A stretch of 38,085 nt of DNA. Source: Bacteroidales bacterium (GTDB taxonomy: Bacteria; Bacteroidota; Bacteroidia; Bacteroidales; F082). This document shows, piece by piece, positions 1 to 8,607 of the stretch. Position 1 is the first letter of the stretch, and each line of letters opens with the position of its first letter. The position numbers and the translations under genes were made by a program. A model generated the notes under the pieces. That model did not search any database, had not been told where the DNA came from, and saw nothing but the letters and a program-made list of their open reading frames with translations. The stretch covers positions 1-38,085 of the forward strand of contig JAEEQP010000034.1 of NCBI GenBank assembly GCA_016285355.1, in the 5' to 3' direction.

Positions 1-124
1 GCTGGGCCAATTCAACCTCTTCTTCAGCCGAAATCAGCTCAACCTTACCAATCTCTTGCAGGTACTTGTCGAGAGACGCGGTCTCACGGTTCGTCACCTG
101 CTTCGTAATCTTTAACTGCCTCAT
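1..124 (-). CDS. rpoD: RNA polymerase primary sigma factor RpoD, N-terminus (partial)
   Basis: The first 41 codons of a minus-strand gene that runs off the left edge. The translation begins [19 protein letters not shown] and continues with [20 protein letters not shown], which is the characteristic N-terminus of the short Bacteroidetes housekeeping sigma-70 factor, including the start of region 1.2. The gene would direct RNA polymerase to the TAnnTTTG promoters seen throughout this window. It lies downstream of pnp on the same strand, separated by about 190 bp of palindromic sequence. The identification rests on a short but highly conserved segment. Confidence 0.85.
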   Translation of the reverse strand, partial: MRQLKITKQVTNRETASLDKYLQEIGKVELISAEEEVELAQ

Positions 125-170
125 TTATGTTTGTTTAGTTCTTTGAATAAGTTCTTTTTTTGTTCAGGTT

Positions 171-296
171 CGAGCGGATTTGCAATTCGCTCGCGTTGAA
201 GTGGGGATTTGAAATCCCCTTTTCGCTACTAACGGATTACAAATCCGTCAGAACTATAGCTTATGTAAAGCCTGGCGGATTCGGAAATCCGCCAGG
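171..296. repeat. Array of four short palindromes with a GGATT-loop-AATCC core
   Basis: Four consecutive hairpins lie between rpoD and pnp: 171-193 (arms cgagcggatt/aattcgctcg, one mismatch), 203-219 (ggggattt/aaatcccc), 232-248 (acggatt/aatccgt) and 271-296 (cctggcggatt/aatccgccagg, 11 bp perfect). The flanks differ but complement each other within each copy, and the GGATT...AATCC core is kept apart from one base in the first copy. None is followed by a good T tract, so a simple terminator array is not obvious. Best described as dispersed short palindromic repeats downstream of pnp. Confidence 0.7.
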
Positions 297-310
297 ACTC
301 CTTATGCTCA

Positions 311-2587
311 TTAATGTCTGCGGGGACCGCCGCCGTTGCCGCCATGGTTGCCGCCATTGCCGTGACCACCATGACCACCGCCAGGACGCGGGCCATTGCC
401 ATGGCCGCCAGGACGATTGCCACCAGGACGCGGGCCGTTGCCGCCCTTCTTCTCCTCATAACCTTCTGGCTTGGGGAGCAGGGCACGGTGCGACAGACGC
501 AGCTTGCCGGTCTTCTCATCAATTTCGACAAGCTTCACATCGATTTCGTCACCTTCCTTCAGACCAGTCTCTTCCATGCTCTCGTAACGCTTCCAGTCGA
601 TTTCGGAAATGTGGAGCAGACCATCTTTGTTCGGGATGATCTCCACGAAAGCGCCAAAGGCCATGATGGAAACAATCTTGCCATGGTAGACCTCGCCAAC
701 CTCGGGTACTTGAACGATGGCTCGGATCTTGGCCTTGCAGGCTTCGATGTCTTCCTTGTTCTGCGAAGCAATCTCCACAATACCTTTCTGCTCGTCTTCG
801 GTGATGACGATGACGGTGTTGGTCTCTTTCTGCATCTCTTGGATGATTTTTCCGCCAGGTCCAATGACGGCACCGATCATATCCTTCGGGATATACATGG
901 TCTCGATGCGCGGCACGAACTCCTTATAATCAGCGCGCGGCTCGGTGATGGTCTTGGCCATTTCATCAAGGATGTGGAGGCGACCCTGGCGGGCTTGCTC
1001 CAGAGCTTCGGACAACACTTCATAGCTAAGGCCATCAACCTTGATGTCCATCTGGCAGGCGGTGATACCGTCGCGGGTACCTGTGACCTTGAAGTCCATG
1101 TCGCCGAGGTGGTCTTCGTCACCGAGGATGTCGGTGAGGATGGCGTATTTGCCAGTCTCACTGTCAGAGATCATTCCCATGGCCACACCTGCGACGGGCT
1201 TACGCATCGGCACGCCAGCGTCCATCAGGGCGAGGCAGCCACCGCATACAGAGGCCATCGAAGAAGAACCATTGGATTCGAGAATGTCGCTCACGATACG
1301 GATGGTGTAAGGCATGGTCTCATCGTGCGGCACCATCGTCTTGAGGGCGCGCTCGGCGAGGTTGCCGTGACCGATCTCGCGGCGGCTGGTGCTGCGTGCT
1401 GCCTTGGCCTCGCCAGTGGCAAAGCCGGGGAAGTTGTAGTGCAGCGTGAAGTTCTTGGTGCCTTCCACCACGGCGCCGTCCAAGGTTTGCTCGTCGAGCT
1501 TGGTGCCGAGGGTGACGGTGACCAGAGCCTGAGTCTCACCACGGGTGAACACAGCCGAGCCGTGAGCCTTGGGCAGCACGTCGACTTCAGTCCAGATGGG
1601 ACGCACCTCGTTGGTCTTACGGCCATCGAGGCGGATGCGCTCGTTGAGGACAGCGTTACGCACGGCCGAGCGTTCCACATCGTGGAAGTAACGCTTGGCG
1701 AGCGGAGCAACAGTCTCAAGCTCTTCTTCGGTATATTTTTCGAGATATTTGTCAAGGATGCCGCTGAAGGTCTCTTCGCGGAGGTGTTTGTCGGCGCAGC
1801 CGGTGAGGGCGAAGTCGTAGCAAGGCTGATAGCAGTTGGCTTCGATTTCGGCGCGGAGGTTGTCGTCGTTCACCTCGTGGCAGTATTCACGCTTGGCCTT
1901 GTTGACCTGTTCCATAAGCTCAATCTGAGCTTGGCATTGGATCTTGATGGCTTCGTGGGCGGCTTTCAGGGCGCCGAGCATCTCTTGTTCGGACACTTCC
2001 TTGCATTCGCCTTCCACCATGCAGATGTCTTTCATAGAGGCGGCCACCATCAGTTCGAGGCGGGCTTCCTCCATCTGGACGAAGGTCGGGTTGATGACGT
2101 ATTCGTCGCCGATGAGGGCCACGCGCACTTCCGAAATCGGGCCATGGAAGGGGATGTCGGACACGCAGATGGCGGCAGAGGCGGCCAAAGCGGCAAGAGC
2201 GTCAGGCGTCTGCTCCTTGTCGTTCGACAGGAGGTTGACTTGCACGATGGTCTCAGCATGATAGTCATCGGGGAACAGTGGGCGCAGGGCGCGGTCGATG
2301 AGGCGTGAAATCAGCACTTCGTAGTCGGAGGGCTTGGCCTCGCGTTTGAAGAAACCACCGGGGAACTTGCCCGTGGCGTAGTATTTTTCCCTATAGTCGA
2401 CAGACAGGGGGAAGAAATCGGTTTCTGGAGCCACTTCCGTTGCGGAGCAAACGGTGGCTAAAATAACGGTGTCGCCGCAATGGAGCATGACTGATCCGTC
2501 GGCTTGCTTGGCGTAACGGCCTGTGTTGAGCGTAATCTCTTGACCGTTAGGCATGTGGATGGTTTGTGTAAATCCAGTAGGACCCAT
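311..2587 (-). CDS. pnp: Polyribonucleotide nucleotidyltransferase (PNPase)
   Basis: A 758-residue 3'-5' phosphorolytic exoribonuclease that degrades mRNA using inorganic phosphate and acts in RNA turnover. Two RNase PH-like domains fill the first ~560 residues (for example [22 protein letters not shown] early on and [10 protein letters not shown] in the second), followed by a KH domain ([16 protein letters not shown]) and an S1 domain ([20 protein letters not shown]). The last ~45 residues are a Gly/Arg/Pro/His/Asn-rich tail, a low-complexity extension often seen in Bacteroidetes PNPases. It follows rpsO on the same strand, the usual rpsO-pnp order, but a terminator lies between them, so it may have its own promoter (a weak TACGTTTA is visible at 2625-2632 on the minus strand). 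The start is at the ATG reading [10 protein letters not shown]. Confidence 0.97.
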   Translation of the reverse strand: MGPTGFTQTIHMPNGQEITLNTGRYAKQADGSVMLHCGDTVILATVCSATEVAPETDFFPLSVDYREKYYATGKFPGGFFKREAKPSDYEVLISRLIDRALRPLFPDDYHAETIVQVNLLSNDKEQTPDALAALAASAAICVSDIPFHGPISEVRVALIGDEYVINPTFVQMEEARLELMVAASMKDICMVEGECKEVSEQEMLGALKAAHEAIKIQCQAQIELMEQVNKAKREYCHEVNDDNLRAEIEANCYQPCYDFALTGCADKHLREETFSGILDKYLEKYTEEELETVAPLAKRYFHDVERSAVRNAVLNERIRLDGRKTNEVRPIWTEVDVLPKAHGSAVFTRGETQALVTVTLGTKLDEQTLDGAVVEGTKNFTLHYNFPGFATGEAKAARSTSRREIGHGNLAERALKTMVPHDETMPYTIRIVSDILESNGSSSMASVCGGCLALMDAGVPMRKPVAGVAMGMISDSETGKYAILTDILGDEDHLGDMDFKVTGTRDGITACQMDIKVDGLSYEVLSEALEQARQGRLHILDEMAKTITEPRADYKEFVPRIETMYIPKDMIGAVIGPGGKIIQEMQKETNTVIVITEDEQKGIVEIASQNKEDIEACKAKIRAIVQVPEVGEVYHGKIVSIMAFGAFVEIIPNKDGLLHISEIDWKRYESMEETGLKEGDEIDVKLVEIDEKTGKLRLSHRALLPKPEGYEEKKGGNGPRPGGNRPGGHGNGPRPGGGHGGHGNGGNHGGNGGGPRRH

Positions 2588-2654
2588 GATAATTAGAATT
2601 TTTTACTGTTTTCTCTTTGCTTCTTAAACGTATCGAATTGGGTGCAATAAATAG

Positions 2655-2685
2655 CAAAAAAAAGGCAATGAGTATTGCCTTTTTC
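2655..2685 (-). terminator. Rho-independent terminator after rpsO
   Basis: On the minus strand the arms ggcaat/attgcc (2664-2679, four-base loop) are followed by a run of eight T (the A run at 2656-2663 on the plus strand), extended by further A/T pairing. It sits about 30 bp past the rpsO stop and before pnp. Confidence 0.75.
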
Positions 2686-2714
2686 TTGCGTTCCGCTTAA
2701 GGCGGGCAAAAGTC

Positions 2715-2984
2715 TTACTTTCTGATGCCCAATTCCTTAATGATGTTACGGTATCTTTCGATGTCGGTTCTCTTCAAATAATCGAGAAGTCTTCTTCTCT
2801 TACCTACTAAGCCAACCAACGCACGTTTGGCCGCCACATCCTTGTGATGGACTTTCGTTTGCTCTGTCAAATGCTTAATTCTGTAGGTGAACAAAGCGAT
2901 TTGGCCTTCTGCTGAACCAGTATCGGCAGCGTTCTTGCCGTATTGGCTGAAAATCTCTGATTTCTTTTCTGCAGTTAAGTACAT
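2715..2984 (-). CDS. rpsO: 30S ribosomal protein S15
   Basis: An 89-residue protein of the standard S15 length, with the conserved DTGSAEGQIALFTYRI, HHKDVAAKRALVGLVGKRR and RLLDYLKRTDIERY blocks. It binds the central domain of 16S rRNA early in small-subunit assembly. It is transcribed on the minus strand from a TATCTTTG promoter 45 bp upstream and followed by a terminator and pnp, a widely conserved neighbourhood. Confidence 0.97.
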   Translation of the reverse strand: MYLTAEKKSEIFSQYGKNAADTGSAEGQIALFTYRIKHLTEQTKVHHKDVAAKRALVGLVGKRRRLLDYLKRTDIERYRNIIKELGIRK

Positions 2985-3028
2985 AATTTTCTTCTTTTTA
3001 CAATAAATTTGTTGTTCTAAACGGGCTG

Positions 3029-3036
3029 CAAAGATA
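3029..3036 (-). promoter_or_regulatory. -7 promoter element for rpsO (TATCTTTG)
   Basis: On the minus strand TATCTTTG matches the Bacteroidetes -7 consensus TAnnTTTG, 45 bp before the rpsO start codon. Confidence 0.6.
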
Positions 3037-3084
3037 CGACTTTTTTGGAAAGTAGGTGGGGTTTGACCTAAAAAAATTAAATTT

Positions 3085-3132
3085 TAGATTCAACAAGCAA
3101 ATTATAAGAGAGCGGCAGGGTTGTTGAATCTA
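3085..3132. repeat. 12-bp perfect inverted repeat in the rpsO/3254 divergent region
   Basis: tagattcaacaa at 3085-3096 is exactly mirrored by ttgttgaatcta at 3121-3132 with a 24-bp spacer. It lies between the divergent rpsO promoter and the promoter of the hypothetical pair starting at 3254, so it could be an operator or a stray terminator-like hairpin. There is no direct evidence for either. Confidence 0.5.
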
Positions 3133-3180
3133 TAATCAATAAAAAACTTAGAATAAATTCGCCCATAAAGAAAAAACTCC

Positions 3181-3188
3181 TATTTTTG
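3181..3188 (+). promoter_or_regulatory. -7 promoter element (TATTTTTG) for the 3254-4070 pair
   Basis: TATTTTTG matches TAnnTTTG, 65 bp upstream of the first start codon of the tandem paralogous genes. Confidence 0.55.
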
Positions 3189-3253
3189 TAATTTCATTTG
3201 GCGAAGTGCCGTATTAGAAATCAAATAAGTATCACTAATAAAATCAAGGTACC

Positions 3254-3589
3254 ATGAACTTACAAGTAGCTTATTCGGAAATTGAGAAATTCATTTCCAA
3301 GAAATTCCAGATGGACATTAAGGTCGAAGGTGTCGGTGCAAACAACACCGCTCGTGTTTCATTGTCGGGTATCACTGCCGATTTGCGGGCAGCCGAAATC
3401 AAAGACAGCGATATCACTTTTGAACTTGGGTTCGAGATAGGTAAGATGATTACATCGGAACAAGCCACTCGTTTTACCATACATTTGAAGGATATTGAGG
3501 CTTTGGCATCGGTGTTGGACTTGCTCGCGGTCAAAGGAATCAATTTCCGTGAATCGGGTCTTGATGTAGAGGTCGATGTGCTGGAGTAA
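3254..3589 (+). CDS. Hypothetical protein, first of a tandem paralogous pair
   Basis: A 111-residue soluble protein with no signal peptide, membrane segment or motif I recognise. It begins MNLQVAYSEIEKFI and ends with RFTIHLKDIEALASVLDLLAVKGINF. The next gene shares the MNLxxxYxExKxFxxK start and the RxTxHLxKIExLxxVLELLxVKxxxFxES end, so the two are diverged copies. The spacing (28 bp) and a single upstream promoter suggest an operon. The alternating polar/hydrophobic strands suggest a lipid-binding or beta-rich fold, but this is only an impression. Confidence 0.8.
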   Translation: MNLQVAYSEIEKFISKKFQMDIKVEGVGANNTARVSLSGITADLRAAEIKDSDITFELGFEIGKMITSEQATRFTIHLKDIEALASVLDLLAVKGINFRESGLDVEVDVLE

Positions 3590-3617
3590 AATGTCGAACC
3601 CATAAAGTTACACAACG

Positions 3618-4070
3618 ATGAATCTGCACATATCTTATCAGGAACTCAAGACGTTCCTCAATAAAATATTGAATGGAACCGTCATCATCAGCAAGATAGA
3701 GTATGTGAAGGAGAACACCATCAGTGCTCGTGTCAAGAAATCCATATTGGCGGCAAATGCCGAACTGTGCTTGGTGGAGCTTGTCGGACACGACATTGTA
3801 ATCGACATCCAAATGAGTGGTCTTTTGGGTGTGGCTCGTTTGGGACAGAATATTCTCACAAAACAACGCGATGATGAAGAAAGCACTTTGGAGAAGATTC
3901 TTGGTGACGCGGAGATGAAAGGCTTGGTGACCATTGACGAAGAGAACCGCAGTAGGCTAACGGTTCACCTTGACAAAATAGAAACGTTAACGCCAGTCCT
4001 TGAGTTGCTTGAGGTTAAGGACCTTTCTTTCGGCGAATCGAATATTGGCCTTATAGCTGAAATGCTGTAA
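3618..4070 (+). CDS. Hypothetical protein, second of a tandem paralogous pair
   Basis: A 150-residue soluble protein homologous at both ends to the gene just upstream (start MNLHISYQELKTFLNK; end RLTVHLDKIETLTPVLELLEVKDLSF). It carries about 40 extra residues in the middle, around GLLGVARLGQNILTKQRDDEES, that the first copy lacks. No catalytic or targeting motif is visible. It is followed by a strong hairpin terminator at 4096-4136, so the pair is probably a two-gene transcript. Function unknown. Confidence 0.8.
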   Translation: MNLHISYQELKTFLNKILNGTVIISKIEYVKENTISARVKKSILAANAELCLVELVGHDIVIDIQMSGLLGVARLGQNILTKQRDDEESTLEKILGDAEMKGLVTIDEENRSRLTVHLDKIETLTPVLELLEVKDLSFGESNIGLIAEML

Positions 4071-4095
4071 TACGACTTGGATTTATTCATTCTAA

Positions 4096-4136
4096 AAACA
4101 AAGCAAGTGCTTGAGAATCAAACACTTGCTTTGTTT
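4096..4136. terminator. Bidirectional terminator hairpin
   Basis: A 14-bp perfect inverted repeat (aaacaaagcaagtg at 4096-4109, cacttgctttgttt at 4123-4136) with a 13-base loop and A/T-rich ends on both sides. It can end transcription of the hypothetical pair from the left and of the tRNA-Ser genes from the right. Confidence 0.75.
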
Positions 4137-4138
4137 GC

Positions 4139-4223
4139 GGAGAGAAAGGGATTCGAACCCTTGGAACGCAAAGCGTTCAACGGTTTTCGAGACCGCCCCG
4201 ATCGACCACTCCGGCATCTCTCC
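4139..4223 (-). tRNA. tRNA-Ser (anticodon CGA)
   Basis: 85 nt on the minus strand. The acceptor stem GGAGAGA/TCTCTCC pairs fully; the anticodon loop reads CTCGAAA, giving anticodon CGA (codon UCG). A long variable arm (GAACGCTTTGCGTTC) as expected for a class II tRNA precedes the T loop GGTTCGAATCC. CCA is not encoded directly after the acceptor stem. Confidence 0.95.
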
Positions 4224-4278
4224 TTGCTGCCATAACAGGCAGGGTCTTACATTATAAAGGCGACTTGCGCCGCCTTGC

Positions 4279-4362
4279 GGAGACAGAGGGATTCGAACCC
4301 CCGAAGCCTTTCGGCTTAACGGTTTTCAAGACCGCCGCTATCGACCACTCAGCCATATCTCC
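4279..4362 (-). tRNA. tRNA-Ser (anticodon TGA)
   Basis: 84 nt on the minus strand. The acceptor stem GGAGATA/TGTCTCC pairs with one G-T wobble; the anticodon loop CTTGAAA gives TGA (codon UCA). The variable arm AAGCCGAAAGGCTT and T loop GGTTCGAATCC fit serine. It lies 55 bp before the second tRNA-Ser and probably shares its transcript from the promoter at 4367-4374. Confidence 0.95.
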
Positions 4363-4366
4363 GCTG

Positions 4367-4374
4367 CAAAAGTA
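4367..4374 (-). promoter_or_regulatory. -7 promoter element (TACTTTTG) for the tRNA-Ser pair
   Basis: On the minus strand TACTTTTG lies 4 bp before the tRNA 5' end, with a TTGAC about 20 bp further upstream, a plausible -33 element. Confidence 0.55.
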
Positions 4375-4435
4375 CAACATTTTTCGATAGGTCAAGAAAA
4401 ATCACGAAAAAAAACTTTTTTCTGCCGAAAAACCC

Positions 4436-4443
4436 TATCTTTG
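4436..4443 (+). promoter_or_regulatory. -7 promoter element (TATCTTTG) for the 4468 gene
   Basis: TATCTTTG sits 24 bp before the ATG of the TPR/HTH lipoprotein gene, giving a very short leader. Confidence 0.55.
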
Positions 4444-4467
4444 CAACACTGAAAAATAGGCGGTTTT

Positions 4468-6108
4468 ATGAAGGTAACGCAGGTTTCACTTCCTTTGTTT
4501 TTGCTCTGTGTAGCACTGTTTTGTGCTTGCTCAAAACAGGAATCGGCGTTCACACCGCGAAATGCGCCTCATCATTTCAAGGAACTGAAAACGGTAGAGA
4601 CTTTGTTGGAAACGGACCCTTCTTCGGCAGCCGATAGCTTGGCCGCACTTTGGGAAATGGCTTCAAATACTCCATTTACACCATTGGATGCCAATGAGTT
4701 GCAGTTGCGTGAGGTGCAGGCGCAGTTCAAGAACCGTAACCTTTCGGAACAAAGCCCCGACCTGCTGTCCGTCATCGCCTTTTATGACAGCGTGGCCGAG
4801 CAATATCCTGAGGATGCCGAATTACTGTTCCTTCGCGCCAACGCTTATTATTATAAAGGTGTGGAGTATGCCTTCCTTCAAGATGATGTGATGGCCTTCA
4901 CGCATTATTTACGTGCCTTGGGCCTGATGAAACCCTTTGAGGCAAGAGAGGAAAGCTCGCAAGAATCGCGTTTTGTCGCTTTGACTTACACGCGTTTGTC
5001 GGAAATCCTGTATCGTTATGGCCTCTTTGAGCCTGCAATCGAGACATGCAAAGAGGCATCTTCGCATTATTCCTCTGATGCTGATTTGGCGGCCATGATG
5101 CGTTTTGAGGCGGCTATCTATCAGGCGCAGAAGGATTATGACAGGGCTTTGGCTCGTTTTCAGGAGGCGGAACAAAAAGTTTCTGTCGGGGAGGGCATGA
5201 TTCAGCTTTCGTTGGGCGTGAAACTGATTGAGCTTCAACAGTATGACTCAGCAGTTCCTTATCTGAAAAGGGCTTTCACGACAGGAGACCGTTTTGCGCG
5301 AGTGGATGCCGCATCCAAATTGGCGGAGATTTACCGTGACAATGGCAACACGGATGAGGAGCTGTATTATACGCGCTATTACGTTGATAATGCGATGGGT
5401 GAGACGCGATTGGCTTCAAGGAAAATGGAAATCGAATACCTCTATGAGGACTTCAATCATCCGAAGAACGTGACGGCTACGGAAAACAAAGCCCAAAACT
5501 CGCCGATACTTTGGATAGTGCTACTTTTCTTTGCCTTGTGTTTTATGACTTACATCATCGTCCGTAACCGAAAGCGTATCAAGCATATAGAGAGTAAGAT
5601 TTCAAACATTGAGTTAAAGCACGAACAGGAGAATGCGGTCAAGGATCAGGAAATCGAGCAGATCGCGCAGCAGTTGAGTGATACCCGCGAGCAATTGGAA
5701 AATGCCGCCAAAATCGATTTTGACGAGGCTTGGAAAGCGTTTTCGGAGAGTCCCATTGTGAAGAAGATCAAGCAATCGGTGGAGGGGAAGGACATCATGA
5801 TTAAAAGCGTGGGCGTTTATCCCAAACTGAAGCTGAAGGAGATGGATTATATCGAGTTGGTCAGGGAGGCCAACCGTTGTTTCCCCGATTTTTCGTCGCG
5901 CTTTCTGAAAGATTTTCCCGATTTGAACGTGGCAGACCTCAGGCATTCCTGCTTGGTGCTTTTGGGCCTAAATGATGCTGAGATAGCGGTACTTGAGGGA
6001 ATCTCCTACAGCGGCACCAACCGCAGAACAAAGAAGATATTGGTGGCCATTGGGCAAGGAAACCATCTGGAACAATCCTTGATAACTTATCTGAATAAAT
6101 CATATTAA
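4468..6108 (+). CDS. Membrane-anchored TPR protein with C-terminal HTH-like domain (paralogue 1)
   Basis: 546 residues. The N-terminus looks like a lipoprotein signal (LFCAC around residue 20). Residues ~60-320 form helical TPR-type repeats (for example ALARFQEAEQKVSVGEGMIQ, YDSAVPYLKRAFTTGDRFAR). A membrane segment at ~345-366 (LWIVLLFFALCFMTYIIV) is followed by a basic stretch and a charged coiled coil to ~415. The C-terminal ~130 residues (LRHSCLVLLGLNDAEIAVLE...SGTNRRTKKILVAIG) resemble the degenerate LuxR/HTH end of Bacteroidetes TPR regulators. The layout suggests a periplasmic sensor passing a signal across the inner membrane, though DNA binding is unproven. It is a clear architectural twin of the gene at 9822 and probably transcribed alone, ahead of the GWxTD gene. 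Confidence 0.8.
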   Translation: MKVTQVSLPLFLLCVALFCACSKQESAFTPRNAPHHFKELKTVETLLETDPSSAADSLAALWEMASNTPFTPLDANELQLREVQAQFKNRNLSEQSPDLLSVIAFYDSVAEQYPEDAELLFLRANAYYYKGVEYAFLQDDVMAFTHYLRALGLMKPFEAREESSQESRFVALTYTRLSEILYRYGLFEPAIETCKEASSHYSSDADLAAMMRFEAAIYQAQKDYDRALARFQEAEQKVSVGEGMIQLSLGVKLIELQQYDSAVPYLKRAFTTGDRFARVDAASKLAEIYRDNGNTDEELYYTRYYVDNAMGETRLASRKMEIEYLYEDFNHPKNVTATENKAQNSPILWIVLLFFALCFMTYIIVRNRKRIKHIESKISNIELKHEQENAVKDQEIEQIAQQLSDTREQLENAAKIDFDEAWKAFSESPIVKKIKQSVEGKDIMIKSVGVYPKLKLKEMDYIELVREANRCFPDFSSRFLKDFPDLNVADLRHSCLVLLGLNDAEIAVLEGISYSGTNRRTKKILVAIGQGNHLEQSLITYLNKSY

Positions 6109-6198
6109 ACTATTATAAACCAAATAATTATAGCGAATTTGTTGAGAATTGTTGAGAAATGACATACGGAAAAATGAAGAATTTGAATATTATGTGTA

Positions 6199-6206
6199 TA
6201 TTTTTG
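6199..6206 (+). promoter_or_regulatory. -7 promoter element (TATTTTTG) for the 6229-9626 operon
   Basis: TATTTTTG matches TAnnTTTG, 22 bp before the start of the GWxTD gene. The next two genes follow with 3-bp and overlapping junctions and have no promoter of their own. Confidence 0.55.
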
Positions 6207-6228
6207 CCTCGTCAAAAAAACTAACATC

Positions 6229-7716
6229 ATGAATACATCAATTATTACCAAGAGAACATTTGTAGCCGTAATGCTGTTGCTGGTTGCATTTTCGGGCCAT
6301 GCCCAAACGAAAAAACTGAGGTCTTATCTTTCCACGACGAATTACTGTGCGCCGGGCATGACACCCTACGTGGAAAATGCCATCGCTTTTGAATGCCGTT
6401 CGGCGGTCTACAAGGAGTTTGAGCCTGGGAAGTTTAAGGCGACAGTTGAGATTACGACTATCTTTAGAAAAGGGGATGAGACGACCTTCTCAAAGGAGGC
6501 TTTGGATAGTCCTGTGGTGACCGACACCTCCAACCTTGACGGTGCCTTCATCGACCAACAGCGGTTTTCGCTGCCCAACGGTGAATATCAGATGGAAATC
6601 AGCATTACCGACTTGAATAGCGGTGAATCCTTGCCGACCAAGCCTGTTACGGTGACCGTCGATTTTCCTGAAAACCTGCCGTCAATCTCGGATATTCTGT
6701 TGTTTGATTCCTACACAAAGGCGGACAAGCCTTCTGTCTGCACCAAGAGCGGCTATGATTTCTTGCCGAGGGTCTATCCGTTTTATGGTCAGACGGAAGA
6801 CAAGCTGAAGTTCTATGTCGAGTTATACAATAGTGACAAACTGTATGACGAAGGCAAGTACCTTGTCCATTACTACATCGAAACTTTCGAGTCTTCCAAC
6901 CGGATGCAGAACTATTCCTTCAACAAGCGTTTTGATGTGGCCAAGGCGAACATCTTGCTCAACACCATAGATATCAAGGACTTGCCATCAGGCAACTATT
7001 ACCTTGTCGTGGAGATGCGCGACCGCAGCAATGCTTTGATTTGTTCAAACAGCACCTTCTTCCAACGCAGTAACCCCCATGTGGGCTATGATATGAGCGA
7101 CCTTTCCGGAGTGAACATTGCCAACACTTTCGTCAGCAACATTACGAATATCGACACACTACGGCAATACATCCGTTACCTTAATCCGGTATGCACTGAA
7201 ATAGAACGCGATTATTCCACCAGCTTGGTGAAGACGGACGACCTGAAGACCATGCAGCAGTTCCTCTTCAACTTCTGGTGCCAGCGTTCGCCCATGAATC
7301 CCAAGCAGGGCTTTGATGACTATTTAGCTGCCGTCAGGCGTGTCAACATGTCGTTTAAGAGCACATCGTTTCCGGGTTATCGTACCGACCGCGGCTATGT
7401 GTTCCTGAAATATGGGCAGCCCGACAAAATCATGGAAAGCCCGAACGAGCCAGGTGCTTATCCTTACGAGATTTGGCATTACTACGCCGTTGCCAACCAA
7501 CGCAACAAGCGTTTCGTTTTCATGTCGAAAGACTCGTCGTCCAACGACTATCAGCTGATTCATTCCGATGTCATTGGCGAGGTCAATAACCCGCGCTGGC
7601 AGTTGGAAATCTACTCGCGCATCTATGGCGTCGGCTACGACCAAGGTGTCGACCAGACCGAATACGAGCGAGGTTGGGGCTCACATGCCGGTGATTTGTA
7701 CGACAATCCAAGATAA
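6229..7716 (+). CDS. GWxTD domain-containing protein, exported
   Basis: 495 residues with a clear signal peptide (VAVMLLLVAFSGHAQ). The C-terminal ~130 residues form a GWxTD domain. The eponymous motif is present as GYRTDRGYVFLKYGQPD from residue 383, with Tyr replacing the Trp, followed by YPYEIWHYY and the FVFMSKD...YQLIHSD segment. A helical stretch before it (LKTMQQFLFNFWCQRSPMNP) is also typical of the family. The N-terminal ~280 residues look like beta-sandwich domains. The biochemical role of GWxTD proteins is not established. It heads an operon with an acyltransferase and a glycosyltransferase, hinting at an envelope role. Confidence 0.85.
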   Translation: MNTSIITKRTFVAVMLLLVAFSGHAQTKKLRSYLSTTNYCAPGMTPYVENAIAFECRSAVYKEFEPGKFKATVEITTIFRKGDETTFSKEALDSPVVTDTSNLDGAFIDQQRFSLPNGEYQMEISITDLNSGESLPTKPVTVTVDFPENLPSISDILLFDSYTKADKPSVCTKSGYDFLPRVYPFYGQTEDKLKFYVELYNSDKLYDEGKYLVHYYIETFESSNRMQNYSFNKRFDVAKANILLNTIDIKDLPSGNYYLVVEMRDRSNALICSNSTFFQRSNPHVGYDMSDLSGVNIANTFVSNITNIDTLRQYIRYLNPVCTEIERDYSTSLVKTDDLKTMQQFLFNFWCQRSPMNPKQGFDDYLAAVRRVNMSFKSTSFPGYRTDRGYVFLKYGQPDKIMESPNEPGAYPYEIWHYYAVANQRNKRFVFMSKDSSSNDYQLIHSDVIGEVNNPRWQLEIYSRIYGVGYDQGVDQTEYERGWGSHAGDLYDNPR

Positions 7717-7719
7717 GCC

Positions 7720-8607
7720 ATGTCGAAGCTCGGATTTCATATTGCTAAGTGGTGGATGGGCTTTTTGTCCATTCACCCTTATTGGCTTCTCTACCTGAAG
7801 TCCGACTTTTACTATGTCCTGATTTACCATGTGCTTCGCTATCGTCGTAAAGTGGTCAGGGAGAATCTGTTGCGCTCGTTCCCTGAAAAGGATTTCAAGG
7901 CTATCAAGACCATCGAAAAGCATTTTTACCGCAACCTTTGCGACCTGTTTATGGAAGCCCCCAAAATGCTCAGGGCGGATGCTTCTGGCTATAAAGGCCG
8001 CATTACCTTTACCAATCTTGAGTTGGTGACTCAGTTATATGATCAACACAAAAACATCTTCTACGCCCTCCCGCATTCGGGCAATTGGGAGTGGTTTGGA
8101 AAGACTATTTGCGACCTTACTCAACATCAGTGCTTGGCGATTTATAAAAGGGTGGAGAATCCTGTTTTTGAGCAACTTATGCTCTATTTGCGTACCTATG
8201 GTTGTAGTCTGGAGATGGTGGAGTCGAATTCGGCATTCAAGCGGTTGGCGCAATTGCGTGACAGTCAGACGGCTGTTCTGATGATGGCTGACCAAACCTC
8301 ACATGGCTTGGCTTCGGATTATTGGACCGAGTTTTTGCATCAAGATACTTGCTGGTTTACTGGTATTGAGCGTATCGCAAAAAAACTGGACTATGCCGTG
8401 GTTTTCGTCAGTATGGTGCGAAAGGGCAGGGGACGTTATGAAGTGACTTTTGAGTTGGTCACCGACCATCCGAAAGAGGCGCAAACTGGAGAAATCATGG
8501 AACCTTACGTGCGTTGCGTGGAACGTTTCATCGAGACCAATCCCGACAATTGGCTGTGGTCGCATCGCCGTTGGAAACACCAAAGACCCCAAAAGGAAGA
8601 AGCATGA
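7720..8607 (+). CDS. Lipid A biosynthesis-type (LpxL/HtrB family) acyltransferase
   Basis: 295 residues. The HSGNWE motif at residues 119-124 is the catalytic HxxxxE/D box of the LpxL/LpxM lysophospholipid acyltransferase family, which transfers secondary acyl chains to lipid A at the inner membrane. The hydrophobic N-terminus (GFLSIHPYWLLYLKSDFYYV) fits a membrane-associated enzyme, and the MMADQTSHG and WFTGIERIAKKLDYAVVFV segments are further family hallmarks. It starts 3 bp after the GWxTD stop and overlaps the glycosyltransferase by ATGA, so the genes are translationally coupled. Which acyl position it modifies cannot be told. Confidence 0.9.
   Translation: MSKLGFHIAKWWMGFLSIHPYWLLYLKSDFYYVLIYHVLRYRRKVVRENLLRSFPEKDFKAIKTIEKHFYRNLCDLFMEAPKMLRADASGYKGRITFTNLELVTQLYDQHKNIFYALPHSGNWEWFGKTICDLTQHQCLAIYKRVENPVFEQLMLYLRTYGCSLEMVESNSAFKRLAQLRDSQTAVLMMADQTSHGLASDYWTEFLHQDTCWFTGIERIAKKLDYAVVFVSMVRKGRGRYEVTFELVTDHPKEAQTGEIMEPYVRCVERFIETNPDNWLWSHRRWKHQRPQKEEA

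Noticed and set aside
314..2308. 664-residue open frame on the plus strand
   Set aside because: It lies wholly antisense to pnp, whose protein is clearly conserved; the frame is an effect of pnp codon use.
8514..8603. Earlier in-frame ATG for the GT2 gene
   Set aside because: It would add 30 residues without family resemblance inside the acyltransferase gene; the ATGA-overlapping start at 8604 begins exactly at the conserved glycosyltransferase strand.
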